This document shows, piece by piece, positions 25,038-33,216 of a stretch of DNA of 52,553 nt (the first letter of the stretch is position 1; each line of letters starts with the position of its first letter). The stretch covers positions 1 through 52,553 of the forward strand of contig NZ_LRAC01000149.1 in assembly GCF_001517085.1 (NCBI RefSeq), given 5' to 3'. Source of the DNA: Paenibacillus sp. DMB5 (lineage in GTDB: Bacteria; Bacillota; Bacilli; Paenibacillales; Paenibacillaceae). The position numbers and the translations under genes were made by a program. The notes under the pieces were generated by a model. It was given only the letters and a program-made list of their open reading frames with translations. It made no database searches and was not told the DNA's origin.

Positions 25038-26691
25038 GCTTGTCGGGATACAGCAGCTGATAGGCGCGCAGGGCAACCTGAATCGAGATGCGGTTCTCGG
25101 GGAGCATGAAGTCCTCGCCGAGCAGTTCGGTTATTTTGTCCAGCCGGTAGTACAGGGACTGCCTGACAATGAATAGGTTGCGGGCGGCGATTTGCTTGGA
25201 GCCGTCATAATCGAGGAACACGCGCAGGGTTAACAGCAGCTCGCTGCCCTTCGACTGGTCATGATCGATCAGCGGTCCCAGATAGCTGCGGATGAAGTTC
25301 TCCAGCGTCTTCCCGTCATTCAGGTTGAGGAGCAGCTGGAACACGCCCAGCTCTTCATAGAAGAGTACCGGCTTCTGATAACAAGAATAGAGCGACAGGG
25401 ATTGTACCGCTTCCTGATAACCGGCATATGCCTGCTTCAGGCCTTTGTGGGACTTGCTGACTCCGGTGACGAGCTGCAGGTCCTTTAATTTTTCATCAGA
25501 CCGGATGTGCTGAAGTGCATCCAGTGCCTGCTGCAGCCGCAGCTTGCCAGGGAGCCTGGACTGGATATCGAGTGCAATTACGGTAAGCCGGTTATTTTTC
25601 AGGGTAATCAGAGGCCGCAGGGAGTATTTCTCGAAGAGGGACCTGATGATAAGCGAAAGGTGGAAGGTGATGGATTCCCAGTCATTCTCCGAGCTGTTCC
25701 ATTTCACATCGCGCGGATTCTCGATTTCTATCAGACAGACCCGGTAGCTCAGCTCATTCACGACATTAAAGTCGGGGCCGACCAGACCCTTGAGCCGGTT
25801 GTCATCCTCGATGCGTCCGCTGATCAGTTCATCGACCCACAGATTCTCCGAAAATAGCTTGCGTTCTTCCATATAACGGGTACGCAGCAGCTCCTGTGCA
25901 ATCGAGAGCGAAGCGGAATCCAGCAGCAGGCAGTCGAATTCCTGCGGCTTGTGATTGCTGATCATCATAATATACGCCCAGGTCTGGTCGAGTGCCCCCA
26001 CCGGCTTCAAGGCAATCTTTCTGTGTCCGAACTCACGGATGCAGGGTGCGGCATCGGGCTGTATGCCCTCGAGCTCATCGTCAAGCGATTCGAAGAAGCC
26101 GAGCAGCGGGAGCTGCTCTTCCGGCGGAAGCGCCGGGAAAAACAACGGCTTGCCTTGGAGCTGCATATAGACGATTTGGGTGCGGGTGCTTTTGCATAAC
26201 AGCTGCAGTACCTTCAGGGTTCCCTGGGAGGTCAGGGTAAGACGGTGGAATTCACGGGAGATGCTCTCCAGCTCCTGCAGCATCTTGTGGTGGCGGTTGA
26301 TGATGAGGGAGTGCAGGTCGAGCGTAATGTCTACGAAGCGTACGGTGCGGGTGAATACAATCAGCGGAAAATCATGGCGGCCCGCAAGCTCGATCATCTC
26401 CCGGGGAATCGTGCTGAAGTAAGCCCCGAGCTCGATGCACAGACAGGCGGCGTTTTTATCGATCAGATTTTGCAAAAAAGCCAGGGAAGCCCTGGTGTCC
26501 GCGCTGGCTCCCATACCTGTTGTCAGGATCATTTCCTCTCCGTGGATCAGACTCTCGAAGCTGGCGCTCTCCAGTACATGCACCCAGCGGATTGCCCGGT
26601 TCAGCCCGTTTTTTCCGCCGACGATTATGGCATCTGCAAACAGCGGTCTTCTCAGTGCGTCCCGGACCGTAAATACAAGTTCCCAATCCAT
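25003..26691 (-). CDS. PucR-family transcriptional regulator
   Basis: A 562-residue regulator. ATG 26691 is preferred because GGGGGAGAGC lies just upstream; the open frame extends to 26745. The N-terminal PucR domain reads FTVRDALRRPLFADAIIVGGKNGLNRAIRWVHVLE; the middle is a GGDEF-like sensor region, and the C-terminus is the PucR helix-turn-helix (LRVFLDYDGSKQIAARNLFIVRQSLYYRLDKITELLG). PucR proteins control purine, allantoin and pyrimidine breakdown. It lies between the importer/aminotransferase operon and the preTA-hydA operon and is divergent from the latter, so it probably controls both. Confidence 0.88.
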   Translation of the reverse strand: MDWELVFTVRDALRRPLFADAIIVGGKNGLNRAIRWVHVLESASFESLIHGEEMILTTGMGASADTRASLAFLQNLIDKNAACLCIELGAYFSTIPREMIELAGRHDFPLIVFTRTVRFVDITLDLHSLIINRHHKMLQELESISREFHRLTLTSQGTLKVLQLLCKSTRTQIVYMQLQGKPLFFPALPPEEQLPLLGFFESLDDELEGIQPDAAPCIREFGHRKIALKPVGALDQTWAYIMMISNHKPQEFDCLLLDSASLSIAQELLRTRYMEERKLFSENLWVDELISGRIEDDNRLKGLVGPDFNVVNELSYRVCLIEIENPRDVKWNSSENDWESITFHLSLIIRSLFEKYSLRPLITLKNNRLTVIALDIQSRLPGKLRLQQALDALQHIRSDEKLKDLQLVTGVSKSHKGLKQAYAGYQEAVQSLSLYSCYQKPVLFYEELGVFQLLLNLNDGKTLENFIRSYLGPLIDHDQSKGSELLLTLRVFLDYDGSKQIAARNLFIVRQSLYYRLDKITELLGEDFMLPENRISIQVALRAYQLLYPDKLTLPSSRSAQL

Positions 26692-26752
26692 ATGCTCTCC
26701 CCCTCGCTCTTTATCCTGCTTGCTATCTCCGCGTAAAAAATACACTTTTGAA

Positions 26753-26771
26753 ATTAGACAATGTGTCTAAT
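26753..26771. promoter_or_regulatory. Palindrome ATTAGACA-ATG-TGTCTAAT upstream of the PucR gene
   Basis: Perfect 8-base arms with a 3-base spacer, 62 bases before the PucR start. The TAGACA half site is shared with the spaced repeat before the importer operon (18154-18202). A candidate PucR operator. Confidence 0.55.
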
Positions 26772-26926
26772 GTAACAAAAAAACGAAATGGATATAGTTT
26801 GAATATAATATGTTAGGAAATATGACTTAATGTGATGCGGAACAAACGAGATTATCGGGTTTGAGGTATATTTTACTACATTAGGCCCGGTGTGTAAGCA
26901 AAATATTAAGGAGAATATCGTAATAA

Positions 26927-26981
26927 TGTAATTATATATAACATTAATCTGCCTTGTGGGAGTGGATTGTCATTGTATTCT
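26927..26981 (+). promoter_or_regulatory. GlnR/TnrA box and promoter of preT
   Basis: TGTAATTATATATAACA (26927-26943) fits TGTNA-N7-TNACA perfectly. Downstream lie a possible -35 TTGTGG (26954-26959), a 16-base spacer and -10 TATTCT (26976-26981), so the box centre is about 50 bases before the predicted start of transcription, the position from which TnrA activates in Bacillus. An 8-base inverted repeat ATCTGCCT/AGGCAGAT (26947-26954, 26986-26993) brackets the promoter. No other feature is clear in 26772-26926. Confidence 0.7.
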
Positions 26982-27019
26982 TTCGAGGCAGATAATGAAA
27001 TTAAAGGGAGGGATAACTG

Positions 27020-28411
27020 ATGGAGCACTCTTCTCCGTTAACTGCATTCACACCTGATATGTTTATGCGCAATTTCGCCGAGGCGGAGCCCGGACTCAAC
27101 CGCAAGGGCGCAATGGAGGAATCCAACCGCTGCCTCTATTGTTATGATGCGCCCTGCATCAAGGCCTGCCCTACAGGCATCAATATTCCTTCCTTTATTA
27201 AGCGGATTGCTACCGATAATCTGAAGGGCTCAGCCATGACGATCATGGAATCCAATCCGGTCGGCGCCAGCTGTGCAAGGGTCTGTCCGACGGAGGAGCT
27301 CTGTGAGGGGGCCTGCGTACTGAACGATGCTTCAGCGCCGATTCAGATCGGACTGCTGCAGCGTTATGCCACCGACTGGGCCGTTAACAGCGGAATCCAG
27401 CTGTTCAAAGCAGGTGCGCCAAACGGCAGGAGGGTTGCTGTCATTGGCGGCGGTCCGGCAGGCTTGTCCGCTGCCAGAGAGCTGGCACGTGAAGGTTTTG
27501 CTGTAGTAATCTACGAGGCTAAGCCGCTTGCCGGCGGACTGAATACACACGGGATCGTCTCCTTCCGGCTGCCGCAGTCGATTTCACTGTGGGAAGTGGA
27601 GCAGGTTGAGAAGCTGGGCGTACAGATCCGCACCGGAGTGAAGGTTGGAGTGGACATAACTGTGGAGGAGCTCAGGGAAAATTACGATGCTATAGTACTC
27701 GCAGCAGGGATGGGCTATGTGCCGCCGCTGGGCATTGAAGGTGAGAAGCTTTCCGGTGTATATGATGCCATTGAGCTGGTTGAGACGACCAAGACCGGTA
27801 TTCCGACGCTGGAGCTGATGGGGCAGCGTGTCGCCGTGATCGGCGCAGGCAATACCGCCATTGATGCGGCTACCTGCTCGGTGCGGCTCGGAGCCGAGAG
27901 TGTCAAAATGGTCTACCGCCGCACCCGGAGTGAGATGACCGCTTATGACTTTGAATATGAATTCGCCAAGCAGGAGGGCGTGGAATTCAACTGGCTGACA
28001 CTGCCCAGGCGGATTGTCGGCGATGAACTGGGCAATGTGACCGGGCTGGAATGCGTCCGGATGAAGCTGACTGGCGAAACAGGCAAGGATGGACGTCTGA
28101 CGCCGATGCCGGTTGAAGGCTCGGAATTCGTAATGCCGGTTGATGCTGTAGTGATAGCGATCGGACAGAAGCGGAGGATTGACCTGATTGAGTCACTGGG
28201 TCTGGAGCACGATTGGGGCGTGGTACGGATTGACCGGAAGACCGGCCGGACCTCTGATCCAATGATCTATGCAGCCGGCGATATCGTCTTTGGCTCAGGC
28301 AACGGTGAAGCGATGGTTGTATCAGCAGCCCAGCAGGGCAAGGATGCGGCTTATGCAATAGTCAGGCAGTTATCCGGTCTGCAGGACAGTGTAGTTAGTT
28401 CTGCGGTTTAA
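27020..28411 (+). CDS. preT: Dihydropyrimidine dehydrogenase subunit PreT (NAD(P)-linked electron-transfer subunit)
   Basis: A 463-residue relative of the glutamate synthase small subunit. The N-terminus has iron-sulfur cysteines in CLYCYDAPCIKACPTG and GASCARVCPTEELCEGAC. The FAD motif is VIGGGPAGLSAARELA and the NAD(P) motif VIGAGNTAIDAATCSVRLG. It passes electrons between NAD(P)H and PreA, which reduces uracil or thymine to the dihydro form. AAAGGGAGGG precedes the ATG. It is the first gene of preT-preA-hydA-orphan and follows a GlnR/TnrA box. The frame is intact, unlike several genes of the facing operon. Confidence 0.92.
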   Translation: MEHSSPLTAFTPDMFMRNFAEAEPGLNRKGAMEESNRCLYCYDAPCIKACPTGINIPSFIKRIATDNLKGSAMTIMESNPVGASCARVCPTEELCEGACVLNDASAPIQIGLLQRYATDWAVNSGIQLFKAGAPNGRRVAVIGGGPAGLSAARELAREGFAVVIYEAKPLAGGLNTHGIVSFRLPQSISLWEVEQVEKLGVQIRTGVKVGVDITVEELRENYDAIVLAAGMGYVPPLGIEGEKLSGVYDAIELVETTKTGIPTLELMGQRVAVIGAGNTAIDAATCSVRLGAESVKMVYRRTRSEMTAYDFEYEFAKQEGVEFNWLTLPRRIVGDELGNVTGLECVRMKLTGETGKDGRLTPMPVEGSEFVMPVDAVVIAIGQKRRIDLIESLGLEHDWGVVRIDRKTGRTSDPMIYAAGDIVFGSGNGEAMVVSAAQQGKDAAYAIVRQLSGLQDSVVSSAV

Positions 28412-28494
28412 CCGCTGCCTGGCAGACAGGCAGGAATATGCAATGCAGGCCCGGCGGGTATCTCCGGACTACATATGACAGGGAGGGAACATTT

Positions 28495-29784
28495 ATGGCA
28501 GATTTGCAAATTGATCTTGCAGGAATCAAATCGCCCAATCCGTTCTGGCTGGCTTCCGCGCCGCCTACCAATACAGGCTATCAGGTGCAGCGGGCCTTCG
28601 AGGCAGGCTGGGGCGGTGCCGTCTGGAAGACGCTGGGCGATCCGATCATCAACACCTCGTCGCGTTTTGCGGCCGTTCATTTCAACGGGCAGCGCGTAGC
28701 AGGCTTCAACAATATTGAGCTGATCACGGACCGGCCGCTGGAGGTAAACCTGAAGGAAATTTACGAGACGAAAAAGAAATTTCCCGGCCATGCAGTGATT
28801 GCCTCCCTGATGGTAGAGCCCAAACGGGAGAAATGGCATGAGATCGTCAAGCGGGTGGAGGATGTCGGTGTTGACGGGCTGGAGCTGAACTTCGGCTGCC
28901 CGCACGGGATGGCCGAGCGCGGAATGGGTGCTGCTTCAGGCCAGCAGCCTGATCTCGTACAGGCACAGACGACCTGGGTCAAGGAAGTGGCGACCACACC
29001 GGTAATCGTGAAGCTTACGCCTAATATCACTGACATTACCGTTGTTGCCCGCCATGCGGCCAAAGGCGGTGCAGATGCGATCAGCCTGATCAATACGATT
29101 AACAGCCTGGCCGGAGTGGATATTCACAGCTGGAACACCATTCCGCATGTTGGCGGACAAGGCGCACACGGCGGTTATTGCGGACCTGCTGTCAAGCCGA
29201 TTGCCCTGAGCATGGTGGCTGAATGCGCGCGTGACCGCGGGGTCGGCATTCCGATCTCGGGGATCGGCGGCATCTCCACCTGGCAGGACGTGGTTGAGTT
29301 CATGCTGATGGGGGCGACCGGCATCCAGGTCTGTACAGCGGTCATGCATCACGGATTCCGGATCGTTGAAGAGATGATAGACGGCCTAAATAACTATCTG
29401 GACGACAAGGGGTTAACTTCTGTAACAGAGCTGATCGGCAAATCGGTGCCGAAATACTCCAACTGGGGTGACCTGGATCTCAATTACAAAGTCGTTGCGC
29501 GGATCAATGAAGACAACTGCATTAACTGTAACAAGTGCCATATTGCCTGTGAAGACGCCTCTCACCAATGTATTGATATGCTTACGAATGCTGACGGCAA
29601 GGCGGTTCTCCAGGTGCGTGAGGAAGACTGTGTAGGCTGCAACCTTTGCTCCATTGTCTGCCCGGCTGACGGCGCAATCGATATGATCGCGCTGGACAGC
29701 GGGGCGGCGCCGATGACCTGGAACCAGCGGCAGCAGGTAATCAGCACCCTGAACAGCTCATATTCAGAAGCGGAGGTGGTCTAG
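28495..29784 (+). CDS. preA: Dihydropyrimidine dehydrogenase catalytic subunit PreA
   Basis: A 429-residue protein. ATG 28495 follows GGGAGGGAAC; the open frame reaches 28438. A dihydroorotate-dehydrogenase-like FMN barrel fills residues 1-330, with ELNFGCPHGMAERGMG and the loop GAASGQQPD, where mammalian DPD has its catalytic cysteine in GLACGQ; here the residue is serine. Two 4Fe-4S clusters follow: CINCNKCHIACEDASHQC and CVGCNLCSIVCPADG. With PreT it reduces uracil/thymine using NAD(P)H. One base separates its stop from hydA. Confidence 0.92.
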   Translation: MADLQIDLAGIKSPNPFWLASAPPTNTGYQVQRAFEAGWGGAVWKTLGDPIINTSSRFAAVHFNGQRVAGFNNIELITDRPLEVNLKEIYETKKKFPGHAVIASLMVEPKREKWHEIVKRVEDVGVDGLELNFGCPHGMAERGMGAASGQQPDLVQAQTTWVKEVATTPVIVKLTPNITDITVVARHAAKGGADAISLINTINSLAGVDIHSWNTIPHVGGQGAHGGYCGPAVKPIALSMVAECARDRGVGIPISGIGGISTWQDVVEFMLMGATGIQVCTAVMHHGFRIVEEMIDGLNNYLDDKGLTSVTELIGKSVPKYSNWGDLDLNYKVVARINEDNCINCNKCHIACEDASHQCIDMLTNADGKAVLQVREEDCVGCNLCSIVCPADGAIDMIALDSGAAPMTWNQRQQVISTLNSSYSEAEVV

Positions 29785-29785
29785 G

Positions 29786-31213
29786 ATGGCCAAAATCATC
29801 AAGAACGGAACTATCGTCACTGCTGCAGACACATATATTGCGGATGTCCTGATCGAGAACGGGATTGTAGCCGGGATCGGCCTGAATCTGGAAGTTCCAG
29901 GTGCTGAAATTGTGGATGCCTCGGGCTGCTATGTGTTCCCGGGAGGGGTAGATCCGCACACCCATCTGGATATGCTTTTTGGCGGAACGGTCACTGCCGA
30001 TGACTTCGAGAGCGGGACGATTGCCGCTGCCTATGGCGGTACGACAACCGTAATTGACTTCTGTCTGACCACCAAAGGCCAGCCGCTGCAGAGCGCTGTA
30101 GATACGTGGCATAACAAATCGCAGGACAAAGCTGTGATTGACTACAGCTTCCACCTGATGGTGTCCGAGCTGAATGACCGGGTGCTCGGCGAGCTGCCGC
30201 AGATTATCGAACAGGAGGGCATCACTTCACTGAAGGTATTCATGGCCTATAAGAATACCTTCCAGGCTGATGACGGCGTATTGTACAAAACGCTGCAGGC
30301 CGCCAAGCGGGAGGGAGCGCTTGTAATGGTTCATGCCGAGAACGGCGATGTGATTGAATATCTGGTGGAGCAGGCGCTGGCCGCCGGCAATACAGACCCG
30401 ATCTATCATGCGCTGACCCGGCCGCCGGAGCTCGAAGGTGAAGCTACCGGCCGGGCTGCTTATCTGACTGAGCTGACCGATTCGCAGCTTTACGTGGTGC
30501 ATGTCACCTGCGCGGAAGCGGCATGGAAGATTGCCGAGGCGCGCAAGAAAGGGCTGCGTGTCTACGGCGAGACCTGCCCGCAGTATCTGGTGCTGGATCA
30601 GACCGCGCTGGAGAAGCCGGACTTTGAGGGCGCTAAGTACGTATGGTCACCACCGCTGCGCGAGCAATGGAATCAGGATGTGCTGTGGGATGCGCTGTGG
30701 AACGGTTCCCTGCAGACCATCGGCTCCGACCAGTGCTCCTTTGATTTCAAGGGGCAGAAGGAGCTTGGACGAGGCGATTTCTCCAAAATTCCCAACGGCG
30801 GACCGACCATCGAGGACCGCTTCAGCCTGCTGTACTCCGAGGGTGTACAGAAAGGCCGCATCTCATTGAACAAGTTCGTTGATATCATCTCTACCTCCAG
30901 CGCCAAGCTGTTCGGCCTTTTCCCGCAGAAGGGGACGATTGCCATCGGCAGTGATGCCGATATTGTCATCTTCGATCCTTCCGTTGAAAGAACTCTTTCA
31001 GCTGCAACCCATCACATGAAAGTCGATTACAATGCGTTTGAGGGCTTCGAGGTCAAAGGTGAGCCGGTGTCTGTCCTTAGCCGCGGCGAGTTTGTCATCC
31101 GTGACAAGCAGTTCGTCGGGCAGGCGGGGGCAGGTCAGTACCTGCACCGCAAACGGTTCGAGGCGGAGACGGCATTTCCCGCCAAGGCGGAAATCAGCGG
31201 AGGAGTGGTGTGA
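29786..31213 (+). CDS. hydA: Dihydropyrimidinase (D-hydantoinase)
   Basis: A 475-residue amidohydrolase. The metal ligands are in GGVDPHTHLDM; the carbamylated lysine is Lys150 in SLKVFMAYKN; further histidines are in MVHAENGD and YVVHVTC; and GSDQCSFDF carries the catalytic aspartate. It opens dihydrouracil or dihydrothymine to N-carbamoyl-beta-alanine or N-carbamoyl-3-aminoisobutyrate, following PreTA. GGAGG occurs in the end of preA and the genes are one base apart, so translation is coupled. Hydantoins may also be substrates. Confidence 0.93.
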   Translation: MAKIIKNGTIVTAADTYIADVLIENGIVAGIGLNLEVPGAEIVDASGCYVFPGGVDPHTHLDMLFGGTVTADDFESGTIAAAYGGTTTVIDFCLTTKGQPLQSAVDTWHNKSQDKAVIDYSFHLMVSELNDRVLGELPQIIEQEGITSLKVFMAYKNTFQADDGVLYKTLQAAKREGALVMVHAENGDVIEYLVEQALAAGNTDPIYHALTRPPELEGEATGRAAYLTELTDSQLYVVHVTCAEAAWKIAEARKKGLRVYGETCPQYLVLDQTALEKPDFEGAKYVWSPPLREQWNQDVLWDALWNGSLQTIGSDQCSFDFKGQKELGRGDFSKIPNGGPTIEDRFSLLYSEGVQKGRISLNKFVDIISTSSAKLFGLFPQKGTIAIGSDADIVIFDPSVERTLSAATHHMKVDYNAFEGFEVKGEPVSVLSRGEFVIRDKQFVGQAGAGQYLHRKRFEAETAFPAKAEISGGVV

Positions 31214-31214
31214 C

Positions 31215-31454
31215 ATGTCAGCATTTGCAGAGTTTGAGAGGGAGCGGCAGGCTGTTGATAAGCTGCTGATGCAGGGTTATGGAATAGTAAATATCAAGGA
31301 GGATCTGGACGGTGCCGAGGTCACGTTTGTCCGCAGTGGTTCGGATGGTGACCCGGTGAAGCTGCTGCTGCTGACGGCGGATGCGCGCAAGCATGTGGCT
31401 ACAGCCGTTTTTGCCGGGAAAAAGGCCGCAGCGCCAGTTGAAGCGTCTATTTAA
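31215..31454 (+). CDS. 79-residue orphan at the end of the pyrimidine operon
   Basis: ATG 31215 starts one base after the hydA stop, with GGAGTGG upstream. The protein is small and soluble; EFERERQAVDKLLMQGYGIVNIKEDLDGAEVTFV looks like a helix followed by a beta hairpin, and the tail is Ala/Lys-rich. I do not recognise the family. It is not a beta-ureidopropionase (far too short). Its tight coupling to hydA suggests a role in this pathway, perhaps as an accessory or regulatory subunit; that is only inference. Confidence 0.75.
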   Translation: MSAFAEFERERQAVDKLLMQGYGIVNIKEDLDGAEVTFVRSGSDGDPVKLLLLTADARKHVATAVFAGKKAAAPVEASI

Positions 31455-31479
31455 ACCAATGACCCGAGGAGCTTGCCGG

Positions 31480-31525
31480 CTGCCGGTTACCGGCGTACCC
31501 AGGTACGGATGGAACCGGCAGTTTT
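31480..31525 (+). terminator. Terminator of the preTA-hydA operon
   Basis: CTGCCGGTT (31480-31488) pairs with AACCGGCAG (31513-31521), followed by TTTTG. The loop holds a further GGTAC-type repeat. Confidence 0.75.
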
Positions 31526-31558
31526 GATATGTATTTGTGTATTAAGTTCATGTTCAGG

Positions 31559-32065
31559 CTAATGTAATTGCTCCTCGTACTCTTGCCGCAGAATTGACAT
31601 AATCACCATGGAGTCGAAGGAATCTCCGCGTTTTACCGCTTCACGCAGCACTCCCTCCGCTGTAAAGCCTGCTGCCTCGTATACATGTCTGGCTCTGGAA
31701 TTAAACTCTTTAACATCAAGCCAGAGCCGGTGTGTCTCAGTGTTCCTGAAGATCCATTGCTTGATCAGGCTGACTGCTGCGGTGCCGTATCCGCGGCCTT
31801 TCATATGAAGGACAATCCGCAGGAGGCATGTGGACAGATTGGGGTCCTGCAGTCCTGTGATAATAACGTAGCCTGCCGGCTGGCCGGTTTTGTCCTGAAT
31901 AATCAGATGCAGGATGTCTTCATCAGAGATGGCTGCAGCATGCTTCTCCCTGCTCCATTGCCCGACATAACGGCAGTTGTGTTCGTCCTGCTCGGCAGCC
32001 AGTACGAAGTCAAGATCCTGCAGCCCGGTCGTCCGAAGATCAATATTTTGTGAAGTGATAAGCAT
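31559..32065 (-). CDS. GNAT-family N-acetyltransferase
   Basis: A 168-residue acetyltransferase of the RimJ/RimL/SpeG type. ATG 32065 has AGGAGAGAGG upstream; the frame opens at 32083. The acetyl-CoA loop is HMKGRGYGTAAVSLIKQW and the C-terminal WLDVKEFNSRARHVYEAAGFTAEGVLREAV is the usual continuation of this subfamily. It acetylates an amine of unknown identity. It faces the pyrimidine operon and is followed by no partner gene. Confidence 0.85.
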   Translation of the reverse strand: MLITSQNIDLRTTGLQDLDFVLAAEQDEHNCRYVGQWSREKHAAAISDEDILHLIIQDKTGQPAGYVIITGLQDPNLSTCLLRIVLHMKGRGYGTAAVSLIKQWIFRNTETHRLWLDVKEFNSRARHVYEAAGFTAEGVLREAVKRGDSFDSMVIMSILRQEYEEQLH

Positions 32066-32142
32066 CCTTACCTCTCTCCTCATCTATCAATAAGCTCGAA
32101 ATATAAGAACACAGTACATGAGATTGGCGGGAATGCCAATAT

Positions 32143-32186
32143 AAAAAAAGCTTTTCCCGCGTCTGGTGCCACAAACGGAGAAAAGC
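32143..32186 (-). terminator. Minus-strand terminator after the cohesin-like gene
   Basis: GAGAAAAGC/GCTTTTC arms (32178-32186, 32150-32156) followed on the minus strand by a run of seven T (32143-32149). Confidence 0.6.
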
Positions 32187-32273
32187 CTGTTTTATCATGA
32201 ATAAGTTTGGTTAATTATATTAAATATACCGGGTTTGATATACATAAGTTGTACATAAGATGAAATTGTTATA

Positions 32274-32954
32274 TTAGGCCAAGCGGTGAGTATTGGCGTT
32301 AGGCCCCATGGAGTATACGGAGACTTGGGGGTTCGGAATAATAGCTACGGGTTCGGAAGTATGTACGGTGATGTCAGGAGAATAGAGATAAAGGCTGTTA
32401 CCGGCTTCAGAGGTCCTGATTCGGGTGAATTCATTAGCCAGGCTGATTGTTGATGAGGATGCCAGGGTGTGCTCTTTTACACGGAGCTTGAAAGTAACCA
32501 GTGTCTGGTCAACAGCCGGGATTTGAGTGTGCTTCGAATTGGTTTCGACCTGGATGTCGATGCCGCGCATAGTGGTGTTCATTCCGAAATAAATGCCGCC
32601 GTCGACGGGATTCATGAAATTATACTGAAAAATATTACCGACCTCGTTGCCCGGTGTAAAAGCGGAATCGCTGTAGGCTGATTGTACGAGATATTCCGAG
32701 CTATCAAACACTTCACTGTCATACTGCACTGTGAAATTCATGTAGCTGTAGCCTTGGTCATTAGAAGCAAAATTCCGCAGGTTCACGAGAACAGTTACTT
32801 CATCTCCCGGCGCATAGGCAGGCTGATTGGTCGTAACCTCGACAGACATAGCGGAAGGCGTATTGTCTATGGTAACCTCGCGCATCATGGAGAACATAAG
32901 GGTAAGGAAATTGGTTCCTTTAAAATATTTTTTGAGGACTGGCCATCCGTTCAT
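32274..32954 (-). CDS. Cohesin-like beta-sandwich protein
   Basis: A 226-residue protein from ATG 32954, with GGAGG eight bases upstream; the longer frame to 33425 overlaps the response regulator and is not used. The segment MSVEVTTNQPAYAPGDEVTVLVNLRNF...YMNFTVQYDSEVFDSSEYLV has the rhythm of cohesin-type domains (PGD turn, Asn-Phe strand, YD strand), and LVTFKLRVKE resembles the later strands. The N-terminus KKYFKGTNFLTLMFSMM is weakly hydrophobic but is not a clear signal peptide. Its position directly after a two-component system suggests that system may control it. Function unknown. Confidence 0.65.
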   Translation of the reverse strand: MNGWPVLKKYFKGTNFLTLMFSMMREVTIDNTPSAMSVEVTTNQPAYAPGDEVTVLVNLRNFASNDQGYSYMNFTVQYDSEVFDSSEYLVQSAYSDSAFTPGNEVGNIFQYNFMNPVDGGIYFGMNTTMRGIDIQVETNSKHTQIPAVDQTLVTFKLRVKEHTLASSSTISLANEFTRIRTSEAGNSLYLYSPDITVHTSEPVAIIPNPQVSVYSMGPNANTHRLA

Positions 32955-33106
32955 TGTAACAACCTCCATATACTCGTGTGATACTGTACGATGTGTAATC
33001 ACTGCTGCGTAAATCAATGGTACTATTTGCCACTGACAAAACGCTGATAAAAAGTCGAAGTGTGACAGAAAAAATCGAAATGATAGCGCTTTATTGCGGA
33101 AAATAG

Positions 33107-33143
33107 CGAAAAAAATAACCGGGCAGGCTGCTGCCGGGTTATT
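33107..33143 (-). terminator. Terminator of the response regulator gene
   Basis: AATAACCCGGCAG pairs with CTGCCCGGTTATT (one mismatch) around CAGC, followed on the minus strand by a T run (33107-33113). Confidence 0.75.
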
Positions 33144-33216
33144 TGTTGTAGCCGATATATCATCGAAATTCACTTTATCGCATCCTGCCGCGGATGATCT
33201 GCCTAATTGAGCAAGG

